The notes below the pieces were generated by a model. It searched no databases and had not been told where the DNA came from. It worked only from the letters and a program-made list of their open reading frames with translations. Of a DNA stretch of 64,000 bases, positions 47,439 to 58,145 are shown piece by piece. Location: NCBI GenBank assembly GCA_016618085.1, contig JABLTG010000043.1, positions 52,452 through 116,451 of the forward strand, read 5' to 3'. Position 1 is the first letter of the stretch. Every line of letters begins with the position of its first letter. A program made the position numbers and the translations under genes. This DNA comes from Neovahlkampfia damariscottae (lineage: Eukaryota; Heterolobosea; Selenaionea; Neovahlkampfiida; Neovahlkampfiidae).

Positions 47439-47819
47439 ATGTCAGAAGACGAAGAAAAAATTGAAGATTGTCAAAAAGTTTGTGAACACTTTGTAAAATT
47501 AGCAAAAAACACAGATCTCTTGTTATTGAAAGATGTTTTCTTTTTCAAAAAAGAAATCAAAAAAGAAGAAGAAGAAGAGGAAGAAAAACCTGTAGATTTA
47601 AATAAATTGGATGATTTTGAATTATTTTTTGAAATTGGAAAAAGAAAATTAAAACAATTAACAGAAACTTTGAGTGATGAAAACTTGAACACTTATTTTT
47701 TTCAAGCCAGTTGTGAACAAAGATGTGAATCAAAATATAATAAGAAAATGAGAGAATGTATAAAAAATGCGAAAACATTTCAAAAAGCCAATAACTGTTT
47801 CAAGAATACAGACCTTTAA
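47439..47819 (+). CDS. Small acidic Cys-motif protein, unknown
   Basis: 126 residues from ATG 47439. Cysteines are spaced as C-x3-C near the N-terminus (DCQKVCEHF) and C-x3-C-x10-C-x10-C near the C-terminus (SCEQRCESKYNKKMRECIKNAKTF...NNC). Between them is a Glu-rich run. Paired cysteine helices like this occur in CHCH-type mitochondrial or secreted proteins, but the spacing is not the standard C-x9-C. The frame is open upstream of the ATG without another in-frame methionine in a good place. I do not recognise the gene. Confidence 0.55.
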   Translation: MSEDEEKIEDCQKVCEHFVKLAKNTDLLLLKDVFFFKKEIKKEEEEEEEKPVDLNKLDDFELFFEIGKRKLKQLTETLSDENLNTYFFQASCEQRCESKYNKKMRECIKNAKTFQKANNCFKNTDL

Positions 47820-47827
47820 ATAAAAAA

Positions 47828-48922
47828 TTATTTATGAAGTTCCAGTTCTTTTTGTACTTGATCTAATTCAATTTTAGCCAATTTCATTTCTTCTTCTGAT
47901 AATGAATTAATCAATGATTGATCAAGTTCTTTAATACCCTCTATTGATATTTTATTGAATATTGGTAATCTATCTGTAATTTTATGATGTCTTAAAGTTA
48001 AAATAAACTCTTTAAAAGCTTCTTCATTATCTAACTTTGAGTATCCATAAATCATAGATAAAACTACAATTGTATCTGGTTGAATATCTTTTGCTAAAAT
48101 TTGATCAAATAATTCTTGTGCTTTATCCATCATTTTATGATCAGAATATCCTTTTATCATTATACCATAAACTTGTAATGATAGTAATTTTAATGATTCC
48201 ATGACTTCAAATACTCTTTCTGCTCCTAAAATATTATCATCCTTCCATAATGCCATTAATAAAGATGGATACATTTCATCAATTGAATGACCTGATTCTA
48301 GACATTCCGTGATTAAATTTTGAATAATTTTAAATTCTTTAGTTTCTGCTGTTGCTTGAATTAAAATTCCGTATATATTTGAAGAGATTGGTATTTTTGA
48401 TTCTTTCATAAGTTCATATAAATTTAATGCTGTATCAATATTCTTTTGTGTTATTGATTCTGAAATTATTAAATAAAAAGTCATTGTATTTGGAGAAACA
48501 TCATAATCTCCAAATGTTTCAAAAATTTTTAACATTTTTCCACCTTCACCTCGTGTGTAGTGTATATACATTAATGAATTTAATGTATTTACATCAGGTT
48601 TTATATCATTCTTTTTCATTTCTTCAAACAACTTTGTAGATTTTTCAATATCACTTGTAGCCATATATTCTTGTATTAATAAATTGTAAAAATGTATATT
48701 TTTGTTAAATCCATGTTGTTTTATTTCTTCAAAAGTATCAACAGCTTCTTTAATTTTTGAACTTTTCAATAATGCAAGGAATTTGAAAGTGTACTTCTCT
48801 TCTAATGTTTTATTTTTCATGAATTTGTTAAATTTCTTTTTTGTGTTTCTCGTTCGGTTGTCTAACGTTTTTAATTTTTTTGTAAGTGAAGGAAAAAGTT
48901 TTTTGAATGTTTTGGATGACAT
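47828..48922 (-). CDS. Pentatricopeptide repeat (PPR) protein
   Basis: 364 residues, single exon, from ATG 48922. Tandem ~35-residue units are visible. Examples are HFYNLLIQEYMATSDIEKST, NTLNSLMYIHYTRGEGGKM, NIYGILIQATAETKEF, QVYGIMIKGYSDHKMMDKA and VVLSMIYGYSKLDNEEA. There are about eight repeats, with the V-T-Y/N-x-L-I pattern of P-type PPR. PPR proteins bind single-stranded RNA, mostly in mitochondria. The N-terminus is basic (KTFKKLFPSLTKKLKTL) and could be a mitochondrial targeting signal. A TGATTGG box (48923-48929) lies directly against the start codon. It converges on the Cys-motif gene with 8 bp between stops. Confidence 0.85.
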   Translation of the reverse strand: MSSKTFKKLFPSLTKKLKTLDNRTRNTKKKFNKFMKNKTLEEKYTFKFLALLKSSKIKEAVDTFEEIKQHGFNKNIHFYNLLIQEYMATSDIEKSTKLFEEMKKNDIKPDVNTLNSLMYIHYTRGEGGKMLKIFETFGDYDVSPNTMTFYLIISESITQKNIDTALNLYELMKESKIPISSNIYGILIQATAETKEFKIIQNLITECLESGHSIDEMYPSLLMALWKDDNILGAERVFEVMESLKLLSLQVYGIMIKGYSDHKMMDKAQELFDQILAKDIQPDTIVVLSMIYGYSKLDNEEAFKEFILTLRHHKITDRLPIFNKISIEGIKELDQSLINSLSEEEMKLAKIELDQVQKELELHK

Positions 48923-49083
48923 TGATTGGCGAAAAAAAAAAATTGAAGGGCTAAAATTTAACAATGTGTGAAATCATTTTTAAGACATAAATGTCATTGA
49001 ATAAAAAATAAAAATTCAATCAAAATTAAAAGAATTAAATGATTGGTTTATTTTTTTAGTTGACCGTTTTTGAGATTGGTATC

Positions 49084-49090
49084 TGATTGG
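49084..49090 (+). promoter_or_regulatory. TGATTGG box before glycosyltransferase gene
   Basis: One of two TGATTGG copies in this spacer (the other is 49040-49046). It lies 42-48 bases before the ATG at 49132 and is followed directly by CCAAT. Confidence 0.45.
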
Positions 49091-49131
49091 CCAATTTCTC
49101 ATACTAGAACTTTATAACGTAAACTACATCA

Positions 49132-50236
49132 ATGTTTAAACACAGAAAAATACTGTACTTGTTCGTATTAATATATTCATTTTTCGTTGTACTGTTTGTG
49201 GAGAGATTTCTAATCCGTGGTGAACCAAAAAAAACTCCGGAACCAATTGCGAAAGTTAAAATAATTCCATTTGCTGGAAAAAGTTATAAACAAGAAAAAG
49301 GAATACAGGAGAATAATATAAATGTTAATTTTGAAACAGATTTAGCCAAAAAAATAACAGTTTTGACACAGTTAACAAAAGAGAGATTACCAAGATTAGT
49401 AGCTTTATCAAAAAGGTGGCCACATAAAATTTCAGCTGCTCTTTATATTGGAGTTCGAAAGAAATTTGAAGATATTTCTGTCAAAAAAATTATGAAAAAT
49501 GTTTACAACGTTTATCCAGAATTAAGTCAAGAAAGAATTAAGATTCATTTAGTTATGGGTGAAAAGAAATCAAAAATATTACCTTTGAATCTTTTAAGAA
49601 ATGTTGCTTGGAAAAACTCAGATACAGAATATGTTTTAACTTTGGACGTAGATTTTGTTCCAAGTGAAAATTTTCAACAAGTTTTAAAAAATCATGAAGA
49701 CCAAATTAAAGAAAGGATAAAAGGAAAATCAGTTTTTGTTTTACCAACATTTCATTATAAATGTAAAGATGAAAATGATATTTCAACATGTGTACAAGAT
49801 GTTCCTTTATTTGATGATAAACCAAGTCAACAAGCAACAAATTATACTAAATGGAATACAGCAGATGACGTTTATGAAGTTCAATATAAATTTTTATATG
49901 AACCATATTTTATAGGTAAAAACATTAAACAAAGTTTAACATATTTTAGGTTCTACAAATATGACAAAATTTGATGAAAATTTTGATATTGGAAATGACA
50001 AACTTTCACAAGTATACATGTTGGCTGTTCAAAGATACAAATTTTTTGTTCTGCCTCATGTTTATTTAGGTCATATGCCACATACAAAAGAAGCTCAATG
50101 GTCATTAAGTTCAGATAAATTTAATTACAATCCTTTTTGGTCCGTAGTTAAATTTTTTGTAATGATTGTAAGAACATGGTATCAATCTGGAGAATCATTT
50201 AGAAAGGGTTCTATGGAATTTTTGGACAAACTATAA
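49132..50236 (+). CDS. LARGE/B4GAT1-type glycosyltransferase (GT49-like, 2 exons)
   Basis: Exons 49132-49915 and 49950-50236 give 356 residues across a 34-nt intron. It is a type II membrane protein: a short basic N-terminus, then a TM (YLFVLIYSFFVVLFV). In the catalytic domain LTLDVDFVPS holds the DxD metal-binding motif, after NLLRNVAWKNSDTEYV. The second exon carries FDENFDIGNDKLSQVYML and the HVYLGHMPH block near the end. LARGE-type enzymes transfer xylose or glucuronic acid in the Golgi. The family call rests on the DVDF, FDE...G..K and GH motifs. The sugar donor is unknown. Confidence 0.8.
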
Positions 50237-50455
50237 AATAAAACTATTTAAATTATATTAAAACTCAATATACTTTTGATTTGAAACAACTCAAGAAATC
50301 ACTTTTTTCATTTATCTTTTTATGTTTTTTGTTTTTTTATGAAAGATTGAATTAAATTATTGATGTTTTGATAGTTAAAATATATAAAAAAAAAAAGAAA
50401 ATTTAATCTTTTTTTTTCTTTTTTATATTCGTCAAATCAGAACGGGTCTTTGAAT

Positions 50456-50462
50456 TGATTGG
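50456..50462 (+). promoter_or_regulatory. TGATTGG box abutting RGS-TPR start
   Basis: Ends six bases before the ATG at 50469, which is unusually close for a promoter box and suggests a very short 5' leader. Confidence 0.45.
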
Positions 50463-50468
50463 TTAACG

Positions 50469-52645
50469 ATGTCCAGCAAGAACTTATTTTCTGGACTATC
50501 AAAGTCGTTTAGAAAGAAAACAGATTCTTCAAAAGACATAAAAGAAGATTCATTAAAAGAACCTACACCAAATTCTAGTCCTTTGATCACCAGAAAAGGC
50601 TCTTCTGTGTCATCAACTGGATCTGACACGATTGAAACAACTTCACCAGGGACACCTGAACAAAAATCACTTCAAAGATCAGAAAGTACAGTATCAAAAA
50701 TATGGAGTAGATTCTCAATGAGAAATTCCATGTCAAATTTACCACAAGATGGAGAAGAACAAAAAACCGAAGAAACAGTCAAAAAAATGAGATTAAAATA
50801 TGAAGCCATTTATGAACATCCAGAATTAGAAGAAATCTTTTATGAATTTTTAAAATCAGAGTTCAATCAAATCATTTTAGACTTTATTAGAGATCATGAT
50901 AACATAAATGAATTTGTTTCAGATGAAGAACATTTTGAAATTGGAAAGAAAATATATGAAACATATATCGCTATAAAATCACCAAAAGAACTTAATTTAA
51001 GTGGAAAATTAAGAAAAAAAATAATGGACTCTTTAGAAAATTCAAATCAAATGAAATTTGAGAAATGGATTTTACCAAAAAAACCAAAAGGTAAAATTAA
51101 TTTAAATTTAAACTTGATTTTTAAGAATTCTATGGTGAAGTTTATGATTTAATGAAAGCAGAATTAGGAACTGAAAATTTTCCACGTTTTATTGTATCAC
51201 AATATTGGAAAGATATTGCATCAAATTATGAAGGAAATAATGATGTAATGATAGAATCAAAGATTTATAATTTTCAAGATGATGCACATAAAACCAGTCA
51301 AATTTTTAATTTTAATTCAAGAGTATTACTTTCAACAAGAAAAAGAAGACCTGAAGAAGATGGAAAATCAAATGAAGAAATTGCAAATAATTATTTAAAA
51401 AAAGGAATTGAATCATTTAAAAATAATGATTTTCAAAATGCTTATGATATGTTTACACTTGCTATACATGTTAATGAAAATTTAAAAGAAGCATATTTTA
51501 ATAGAGGAGTATTAAATTATAATTTAAAGAATTTTGTTGAATCAATGAAAGATATGACTGTACTTTTAGAATTTGATGATAAATTAGCAAAAGGATATGC
51601 TGTTAGAGGGATGTGTTTAAAAAATTTAAATTATTTAGAAATAGCAATTATTGATTTAGAAAAAGCAAATATATTTGAACCTTTAGCTAAGAATTATATG
51701 ATACTTGGAATTTGTTATGATAGTTTAGATAATTTTGAAAAAGCTATTAAAAATTATACAGAATATTTAAAATTAGAATCAGGTACACAAAATTCAATGT
51801 CAGTATTACATAATAGAGGTCAATTATATTTACAAACATATCAATTTAAGAGAGCATTAGATGATTTTAATGAATGTCTTAAACTTTGTTCAAATGAAGA
51901 ATGGAAAAAAGAAATTAAATTATTAAGAGGAAAATGTAAAAGAAAATTAGGTTTAATAAAACCTGGTGAATTTGATATTGAAGAATTTGATTTTACAGAT
52001 TCATATAATGAAATGATTACATTATATAAAAAAAAGAAATATCAAGATTCAATTGAAATTGCAAATAATCTTATAAAATATACAAAAGAACCAAATCATA
52101 AATATTATTATGTTAGAGGTTTAATTAATAAATCAATTTCAAATGATAAAAATGCAATTAAAGATTTTGAAGAAAGTTTAAAATTAAATCCAAATGATTT
52201 AAAATCATTAAAACATTTACCTGGTTTATATACAAATGTTAAACGTTTAAAAGATGTTAAATTATCTTATGATAAATTAATTAATCTTCAACCAACTGCA
52301 GAATATTATTTTCAAAGAGGTTTATATTTTTATGAAGAAGAAGAAGATGAAGATAAAGCATTATCTGATTATTTATCTTGTTTAAAATTAGATGATAAAC
52401 ATTATGATGCTAATTATCAAAGAGGTTTAATTTATTTAGCACAAGAAGAACATGAAAAAGCAATGAATGATTTTAATTTTTGTTTATCTCAGAAATCAGA
52501 TGATTTAGAAGTTTTAATTGATAGAGCATTGTGTTACTATTATTTAGATGATGAAAATAAAGCAAAAGATGATCTTGGTAAAGTTTTAAAACAAGACCCA
52601 GAAAATGAAAGAGCTAATAATCTTTTAAGTCAAATTGAAGAATAA
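50469..52645 (+). CDS. RGS domain - TPR repeat protein (2 exons)
   Basis: Exons 50469-51090 and 51126-52645 give 713 residues across a 35-nt intron. The first ~100 residues are Ser/Thr/Pro-rich and look disordered. An RGS domain follows (IYEHPELEEIFYEFLKSEF, then EVYDLMKAELGTENFPRFIVS). The intron lies inside this domain. From about residue 300 to the end are about eleven tetratricopeptide units (AYFNRGVLNYNLKNFVES, AKGYAVRGMCLKNLNYLE, NYQRGLIYLAQEEHEKAMNDF). RGS accelerates GTP hydrolysis on G-alpha. TPRs would scaffold partners. The protein should act under a heterotrimeric G-protein receptor in the cytosol. Confidence 0.88.
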
Positions 52646-52748
52646 ATAATTGTATTTCTCAAAAAAAATTGAACCCAAATCCTAAACCTTCTAGTTTATA
52701 ATTCTTGACAATAATCTACCAAAATTGGTGAAATGTAAATTAATTTTT

Positions 52749-53847
52749 TTATTTAACATAAACTTTCACATCTTTTCCTTCGACGTATCTACATTGTTGA
52801 ACTTCTTGCCACATTGCCAAAACAAAATTTGTATCATCTTTTAAATAATCTTTTCCTAATTCTTTTGCAACATATTTTGTAGCTTCAACAGCATGATAAT
52901 GTGGAATTTTATGGAAGAAATGATGAGTTACATGAGTATCTGTAATGTGATGCAAAAGTTCATTGAAAATTCCAATATCTCTGTCAACTGTTTGTTGTGC
53001 ACCTTTAACAAAATTCCATTCGGAATTTGAATAATATTTAATATCTTTTGAAGTATGTTGAAGGTATGTAATTGCTACCAACCATGCATTTGTCCATAAA
53101 TATGGAATTAAATAATAAAGTGTGAATCCAATGAAACCAAATGTCATGTACACTTTAACTAAACAAGCCAACATTAAACAGAGAAATATATTTGAAACAA
53201 TGATATAATTTCTGTGTCTTGGTTTAAATAAAGGTGAACTTGGTTCAAAATGATTAACTCTTAAATGTTCTAAAGATTTGTTTGAAGCAGCGTTAAAGAA
53301 TAAATATGCAGGCCATCCTAAAGTTAAAACAAAAACAATATAAATAAAGTATCCAAGAGGTGATGATATTTCATCATAATATTGAAGAAATTTTGAATTT
53401 TTAACATCTTCTCTTTCATATGGTACCTTTTTAAAAATTTGACATTTTCTAAATTTTTCTTACCCATGGTTCATCTTTTTCTATATTAGATGTATAAGCG
53501 TGATGTGAAGCATGTGAATATTTCCAAGCAAAAAATGGAACTAAAACAAAAGAATGTGTGAAAAGTCCAACAATGTCATTGATCCAAGTTGACTCTGAAA
53601 AAGCTTCGTGACCACATTCATGTCCAATCATCCATACTGCAGTAAAAAATACACCTTGAACAAAACACCAAATTGTCCAAAGAACTGGTTGAAGCATTTT
53701 TGGTGCGTATTGAATAAAAGTTGACAAGTAATAAACTAAACAAATACATGTAATATCTCTAAAGAGATAACCAAATGAAGTTAAATTACTTCTTTTAAAA
53801 CAATGTGGTGGAATAGCATCGATTAATTGTTGTTTAGTGACTACCAT
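52749..53847 (-). CDS. Membrane fatty-acid desaturase, delta-12/omega-3 type (2 exons)
   Basis: Exons on minus are 53847-53464 and 53426-52749, giving 353 residues across a 37-nt intron. The three histidine boxes are complete: HECGHEAF, HASHH and HVTHHFFHKIPHYH. IPPHCFKRS at the N-terminus and the HVxHH third box place it with FAD2/FAD3-type acyl-lipid desaturases. Other groups carry QxxHH there. Several hydrophobic segments flank the boxes. The enzyme adds a double bond to ER phospholipid acyl chains using electrons from cytochrome b5 and needs O2, so the host is probably not a strict anaerobe. The CCAATCA at 53875-53881 lies 28 bases upstream of the start. Confidence 0.9.
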
Positions 53848-54023
53848 TATAACCAAAAAAATGTAGCCAGTTGACCAATCAAATAGGGTTCTATTTCAAC
53901 ATTTTTTTGGTTTGACTGAACAACATTGGTTCACAATTGAACTTATCTGCATTTGTCCCGACAAATTTCAAGTTTTCATTTTTTTTTTGATTACAGAGTT
54001 TTTATTGGTGGTTTTCAAGAAAA

Positions 54024-55003
54024 ATGTCTGCTTACCAAAACTACCTGAAACACGAGTAAGTTTGGACTAGTATTCAACCTTTAGCTTTGATTCTGATGAA
54101 AAGTGGAAACAATATTTATCCAATTTATTTATTCCATGTGACTTGCCAGAAAATAAACAAAATGAAATCATCAAAAAGTATCAATACAAATTCTATTCTG
54201 CAAACATTGAAGAGTTACCAGAACCTATACCACCATGTCCATTAAGTCTGATAACTATTGAAGCAAGAGAAACACAAACAGCAACTTTAATTTTTCTGCA
54301 TGGACTTGGAGTTTTTTTTTTTGTTTTTAATTTATAAAGGACAATGGAAAAGGATGGTCGTCTCATTTTAAAACATACTTGCATAAACAGTACCCATTTT
54401 TAAAAATGATTTTTCCAAATGCGTAATTTTTTTTTTTGTAAATTTTTTTCAAGAGATTCTCAACCAGTTTCCATCAATGGGGGGATGAAGTATGAAAAAT
54501 ATTGATTTCTTATTCTGTATTTAAGGATGCCTTCATGGTATGACATTAAAGGATTATCAATCAACGACGAAGAAGATGAAACTGGAATTAGAAAATCAGC
54601 AAGTATTGTTCATAATTTAATAGCTGAAGAAGTAAGAGCTGGAATTTCATCAGATAGAATTATTATTGGTGGATTTTCTCAAGGTGGTGCAATTGCGTTT
54701 TTTTCAGGACTCACTTGTAAACACAAACTTTGTGGGATTCTCACTTTATCAACTTATATTCCTTTGAAAGAAAAAATCATCAAAGAATTATCAGATTCAA
54801 ATAAAGAAACAAAAATTCTACAATGTCATGGAAAAGTAGATCCTGTTGTTCAATTCACATGGGGGTATTTAAGTTATCAAATGATTAGTCAAATTAGAGG
54901 AGAAGAAAATATTGAATTTATCACTTATGATGGATTAGGTCATTCATCTTCACAACAAGAATTAATTGATATTGAAAAATGGATTGGAAAAAGATTCAAA
55001 TGA
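54024..55003 (+). CDS. Acyl-protein thioesterase / lysophospholipase-like hydrolase (5 exons)
   Basis: Exons 54024-54055, 54085-54310, 54340-54422, 54454-54489 and 54526-55003 give 284 residues. The introns are only 29-36 nt. One exon is 36 nt and the first is 32 nt. The alpha/beta hydrolase core reads LIFLHGLGDNGKGW (oxyanion), INGGMKMPSWYDI, GGFSQGGAIAF (nucleophile Ser), HGKVDPVV (Asp) and YDGLGHSS (His). This is the APT1/2 group that removes palmitate from proteins or cleaves lysophospholipids. It has about 55 extra N-terminal residues compared with short APTs. Confidence 0.85.
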
Positions 55004-55128
55004 GATATTTAATAAAATTGTTTACTTGTTGTTCAAATTATTTATTTCTCACATTCTTATCACAGTTCCTGATTTAAAATAGAATTTTTTTTCTTCAACT
55101 TTCATTGGTTATTTGATGATTTGGAAGG

Positions 55129-56973
55129 ATGAAAACAATTAGGAGAATAAATACCAAACTGGTGTATCTTTCAAAAAATTCAATCTCAACCAATATAATT
55201 CAACAAAAGAAACAACTAAAAACTATTTTCAATACCATTTATCCCAAAAATTCTTCACAAAACGAATTTGAAGAATTTTTTGAAGAATTAAAAAAAACAA
55301 GAAAAAAGGTTGATAATAATCCACATTTGATTCAAAATAAAAATGGTTGGTGGAAGAATAGTATTTGTTATTGTTTATATGTTGATTTATTCGCTGAAAA
55401 CTTTATAGGACTGAGAAAGAAGTTAGATTATCTTCAAGAACTTGGAATAACTTTAATTTGGATGTTACCAATAATGGATTCACCTTTAAGAGATTTTGGA
55501 TTTGATGTAAAAAATTATTCAAAAATAAGACCAGATTTAATTGGGATATCTGAAAATAATGAAAATTTTCAAATTGAACAATGGAGAATATTTAAAGATT
55601 TTGTTAGTTATGCTCATTCTAAAGGAATTAAAATACTTGTAGATACACCTTTTAATCATACTTCAAATGAACATCATTGGTTTTTAGAATCAAAAAAATC
55701 GAAAGATAATAAATTTAGAGATTATTATATTTGGTCAAATTCAAATGAATTATATAAAGAATGTTCAATTATATTTGAAGGTATTTGTAAATCAAATTGG
55801 AAAAAAGAAGGAGATCAATTTTATTTTCATCGATTTTTTGAACAACAACCTGATTTAAATTATTCAAATCCAAAAGTATTATTGGAAATATCAAAAATAA
55901 TATCAAATTGGTGTGAAAAAGGTATTGATGGTTTTAGATTGGATGCAATTCCATTTTTATGGAAAGAAGATGGAACTGATTGTTTTGGATTACCAAATAC
56001 TCATCAAATTATTAAATTTTTTAGAACAGTCGTAGATATTGTCAGACCAGGTACAATGTTATTGGCAGAAAGTTGTATTGAACCAAAGAAATTATTGAAA
56101 TTCTTTGGTGAAGATGATCAAGTTCATGCAGGTAATAAAAATATTATTAAACTTAATTCAGCATATCATTTTCCTTTGATACCTCAGATTTATTTATCTT
56201 TAAAAAGACAAAATTTTGAACCAATTTCAAAAATATTAGATCATCATATAACTCCAAATTTATCTGATCATAATCAATGGTTTATTTTTTTGAGATGTCA
56301 TGATGAATTTACTTTTGAATTAAATCCAAAAGTAGAAAAAGAAGAGATATATAATTTTTATTGTCAATCTGAAAATTGGGGGTTTAGAAATAGAAATGGT
56401 GTTTCTGCAAGATTATCAAATCTATTGAATCATGATCCAAAAAAGATTTCTTTGGCCAATTCAATTTTATTGTCAATCATTGGTACGCCAATAATTTATT
56501 ATGGTGATGAATTTATGAAAGAAAATGATGAAGAATTTTATAATGAAATGATTCAGATATCAGGTATTGAAGACTCAAGATATTTATGTCGTGGAAGAAT
56601 TGATTGGAATAAAGTTGATCAAAAACTATTGGATAATAATTCGAAAGAGTATTTTGTTTTCAATGATTTGAAAAAGAAAATAAAGTTGAGATCAATGTAC
56701 TCTTGTCTTCATAATGGGACAACGGAAATATTAGAATACAAGAACAGAAAAAATGAAATTGAACACAGATTATTAAGTTATAAACGAAAGAATCATGAAA
56801 ATCAAATCATATTTTTTCACAATTTGTCTTCAGAAACTTTAGAGATTAAAATTGATTTACAGTCTCAATGTTTACTTGGTAATACAATTCATCACAAAGA
56901 TGGAGTATTGTTTATGAAACCATATTCTCATCATTGGTTGATTCCAAATAATTCAGTGCCTACCGAGAATTAA
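55129..56973 (+). CDS. GH13 alpha-glucosyltransferase, trehalose-synthase-like
   Basis: 614 residues in one exon. The four GH13 regions are visible: DTPFNHTS (region I), GFRLDAIPF (nucleophile Asp), LLAESCIEP (acid Glu) and FLRCHDEFTFEL (region IV). The last matches the FLRNHDELTLE of trehalose synthase (TreS), but its Asn is Cys here. GTPIIYYGDEF also fits TreS. TreS interconverts maltose and trehalose by intramolecular transfer. The family is mainly bacterial, and the lack of introns in an intron-rich neighbourhood would fit acquisition by transfer, though other genes here are also single-exon. The basic N-terminus (MKTIRRINTKL) may be a targeting peptide. Confidence 0.8.
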   Translation: MKTIRRINTKLVYLSKNSISTNIIQQKKQLKTIFNTIYPKNSSQNEFEEFFEELKKTRKKVDNNPHLIQNKNGWWKNSICYCLYVDLFAENFIGLRKKLDYLQELGITLIWMLPIMDSPLRDFGFDVKNYSKIRPDLIGISENNENFQIEQWRIFKDFVSYAHSKGIKILVDTPFNHTSNEHHWFLESKKSKDNKFRDYYIWSNSNELYKECSIIFEGICKSNWKKEGDQFYFHRFFEQQPDLNYSNPKVLLEISKIISNWCEKGIDGFRLDAIPFLWKEDGTDCFGLPNTHQIIKFFRTVVDIVRPGTMLLAESCIEPKKLLKFFGEDDQVHAGNKNIIKLNSAYHFPLIPQIYLSLKRQNFEPISKILDHHITPNLSDHNQWFIFLRCHDEFTFELNPKVEKEEIYNFYCQSENWGFRNRNGVSARLSNLLNHDPKKISLANSILLSIIGTPIIYYGDEFMKENDEEFYNEMIQISGIEDSRYLCRGRIDWNKVDQKLLDNNSKEYFVFNDLKKKIKLRSMYSCLHNGTTEILEYKNRKNEIEHRLLSYKRKNHENQIIFFHNLSSETLEIKIDLQSQCLLGNTIHHKDGVLFMKPYSHHWLIPNNSVPTEN

Positions 56974-57025
56974 AAGAAGAATCAAATCAAAAAGAAATAA
57001 AGGATTTCAACACTCTGCTTGTTTT

Positions 57026-57032
57026 TGATTGG
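57026..57032 (+). promoter_or_regulatory. TGATTGG box
   Basis: 22-28 bases before the ATG at 57054 of the beta-propeller gene. Confidence 0.45.
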
Positions 57033-57053
57033 TTCTTTAAAACAAAAATCAGA

Positions 57054-58088
57054 ATGAAAAACAAGTTGAAAAAGAAAGTTAAACAAGAAATCTTGAACAC
57101 CAAAGAATACATCATTGCAGCTATTTTAAAAAATAAACATGAACTGGTGTTTTATGAAGCACATCCATTCAAATTAGTTTTGAAAACTGGACAGTCTGTC
57201 TCTTGTTTCGCTAACTTACCAAATGGAAATTTTATCACAGGCTCACATTGGTCTCGCAATTTTAAATTTGGCCTTTTGACTATTTGGAATTTTGAAACGT
57301 TAAAAATTGAAAAAGAAATTACTCTTTCAAAAGTACAGACTATACATCAAATTATGGTCATAAATGAAGATAAAATTATTGTTGCAGGAGAATTAAGTCG
57401 AAATGAGTATGTTTTATTTTATATTTCTTTAGAAGACAGTGTAATTATTAAGTCTATTCAAACGTTGGATGTTTATCCTTGTCCTATAATTTTAATCGAT
57501 TCAAATACTTTTTCAACACCTTCAGGCTCTTTTAATGAAATTTCGTATTGGAACTTAGAAGATTCAAGACCTGAAATTAAAGTTGTTTCCACTGAATCAG
57601 AAATTGAAAGTTACTGTTTGCTACACGGTGGAGATGAAATTGTAACATCTGGACAATATTATACTGTTTTTATTTGGAATAGATACACAAGCAGTATCAA
57701 TTATTCATTCAAAACAATTGAGTTTGTGAATCAAATCAAGACATTTCAAAAGAATTTTTTACTCACCCATGAAACAAATGCTTGGAGAATTTACAATCCA
57801 AAAAATGGAAAAAAAATGAAAGAATTCCCTCATAATAACAATGGTAGTTGTTTTGATAAACCTCATGGAGATAGTACATTATTCATCACTGACTCAAATC
57901 AATTAAAAATCTATGATTTTCTTGTGGACAAAGTAACTCATAAATATTCAATCAGCAAAGATGATTCATTTTTGAGCATTTTGGTTTTAAGGAATGCTAA
58001 TTATACAATTTTTAAAAGAAAACTGCACATAAAAGAAAATATATTAGAATCTGAAGATTTATTTGACACAAATTTTAAATTTGAATAG
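57054..58088 (+). CDS. Beta-propeller (WD40-like) protein
   Basis: 344 residues, one exon. Repeated beta units of the WD40 style are seen: NGNFITGSHWSRNFKFGLLTIWNFETL, NTFSTPSGSFNEISYWNLED, GDEIVTSGQYYTVFIWNRYT and LFITDSNQLKIYDF. Each has the S-G...I-W-N end of a blade, about six or seven in all. Terminal GH and WD dipeptides are poorly conserved. The N-terminus is basic (MKNKLKKKVKQEIL). The role is unknown; propellers of this type scaffold protein complexes. Confidence 0.65.
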   Translation: MKNKLKKKVKQEILNTKEYIIAAILKNKHELVFYEAHPFKLVLKTGQSVSCFANLPNGNFITGSHWSRNFKFGLLTIWNFETLKIEKEITLSKVQTIHQIMVINEDKIIVAGELSRNEYVLFYISLEDSVIIKSIQTLDVYPCPIILIDSNTFSTPSGSFNEISYWNLEDSRPEIKVVSTESEIESYCLLHGGDEIVTSGQYYTVFIWNRYTSSINYSFKTIEFVNQIKTFQKNFLLTHETNAWRIYNPKNGKKMKEFPHNNNGSCFDKPHGDSTLFITDSNQLKIYDFLVDKVTHKYSISKDDSFLSILVLRNANYTIFKRKLHIKENILESEDLFDTNFKFE

Positions 58089-58145
58089 AATTAACTTTTT
58101 GATACAGTTGATTGTAATTGGATATTCAGATCTATTTTTAGCTTT

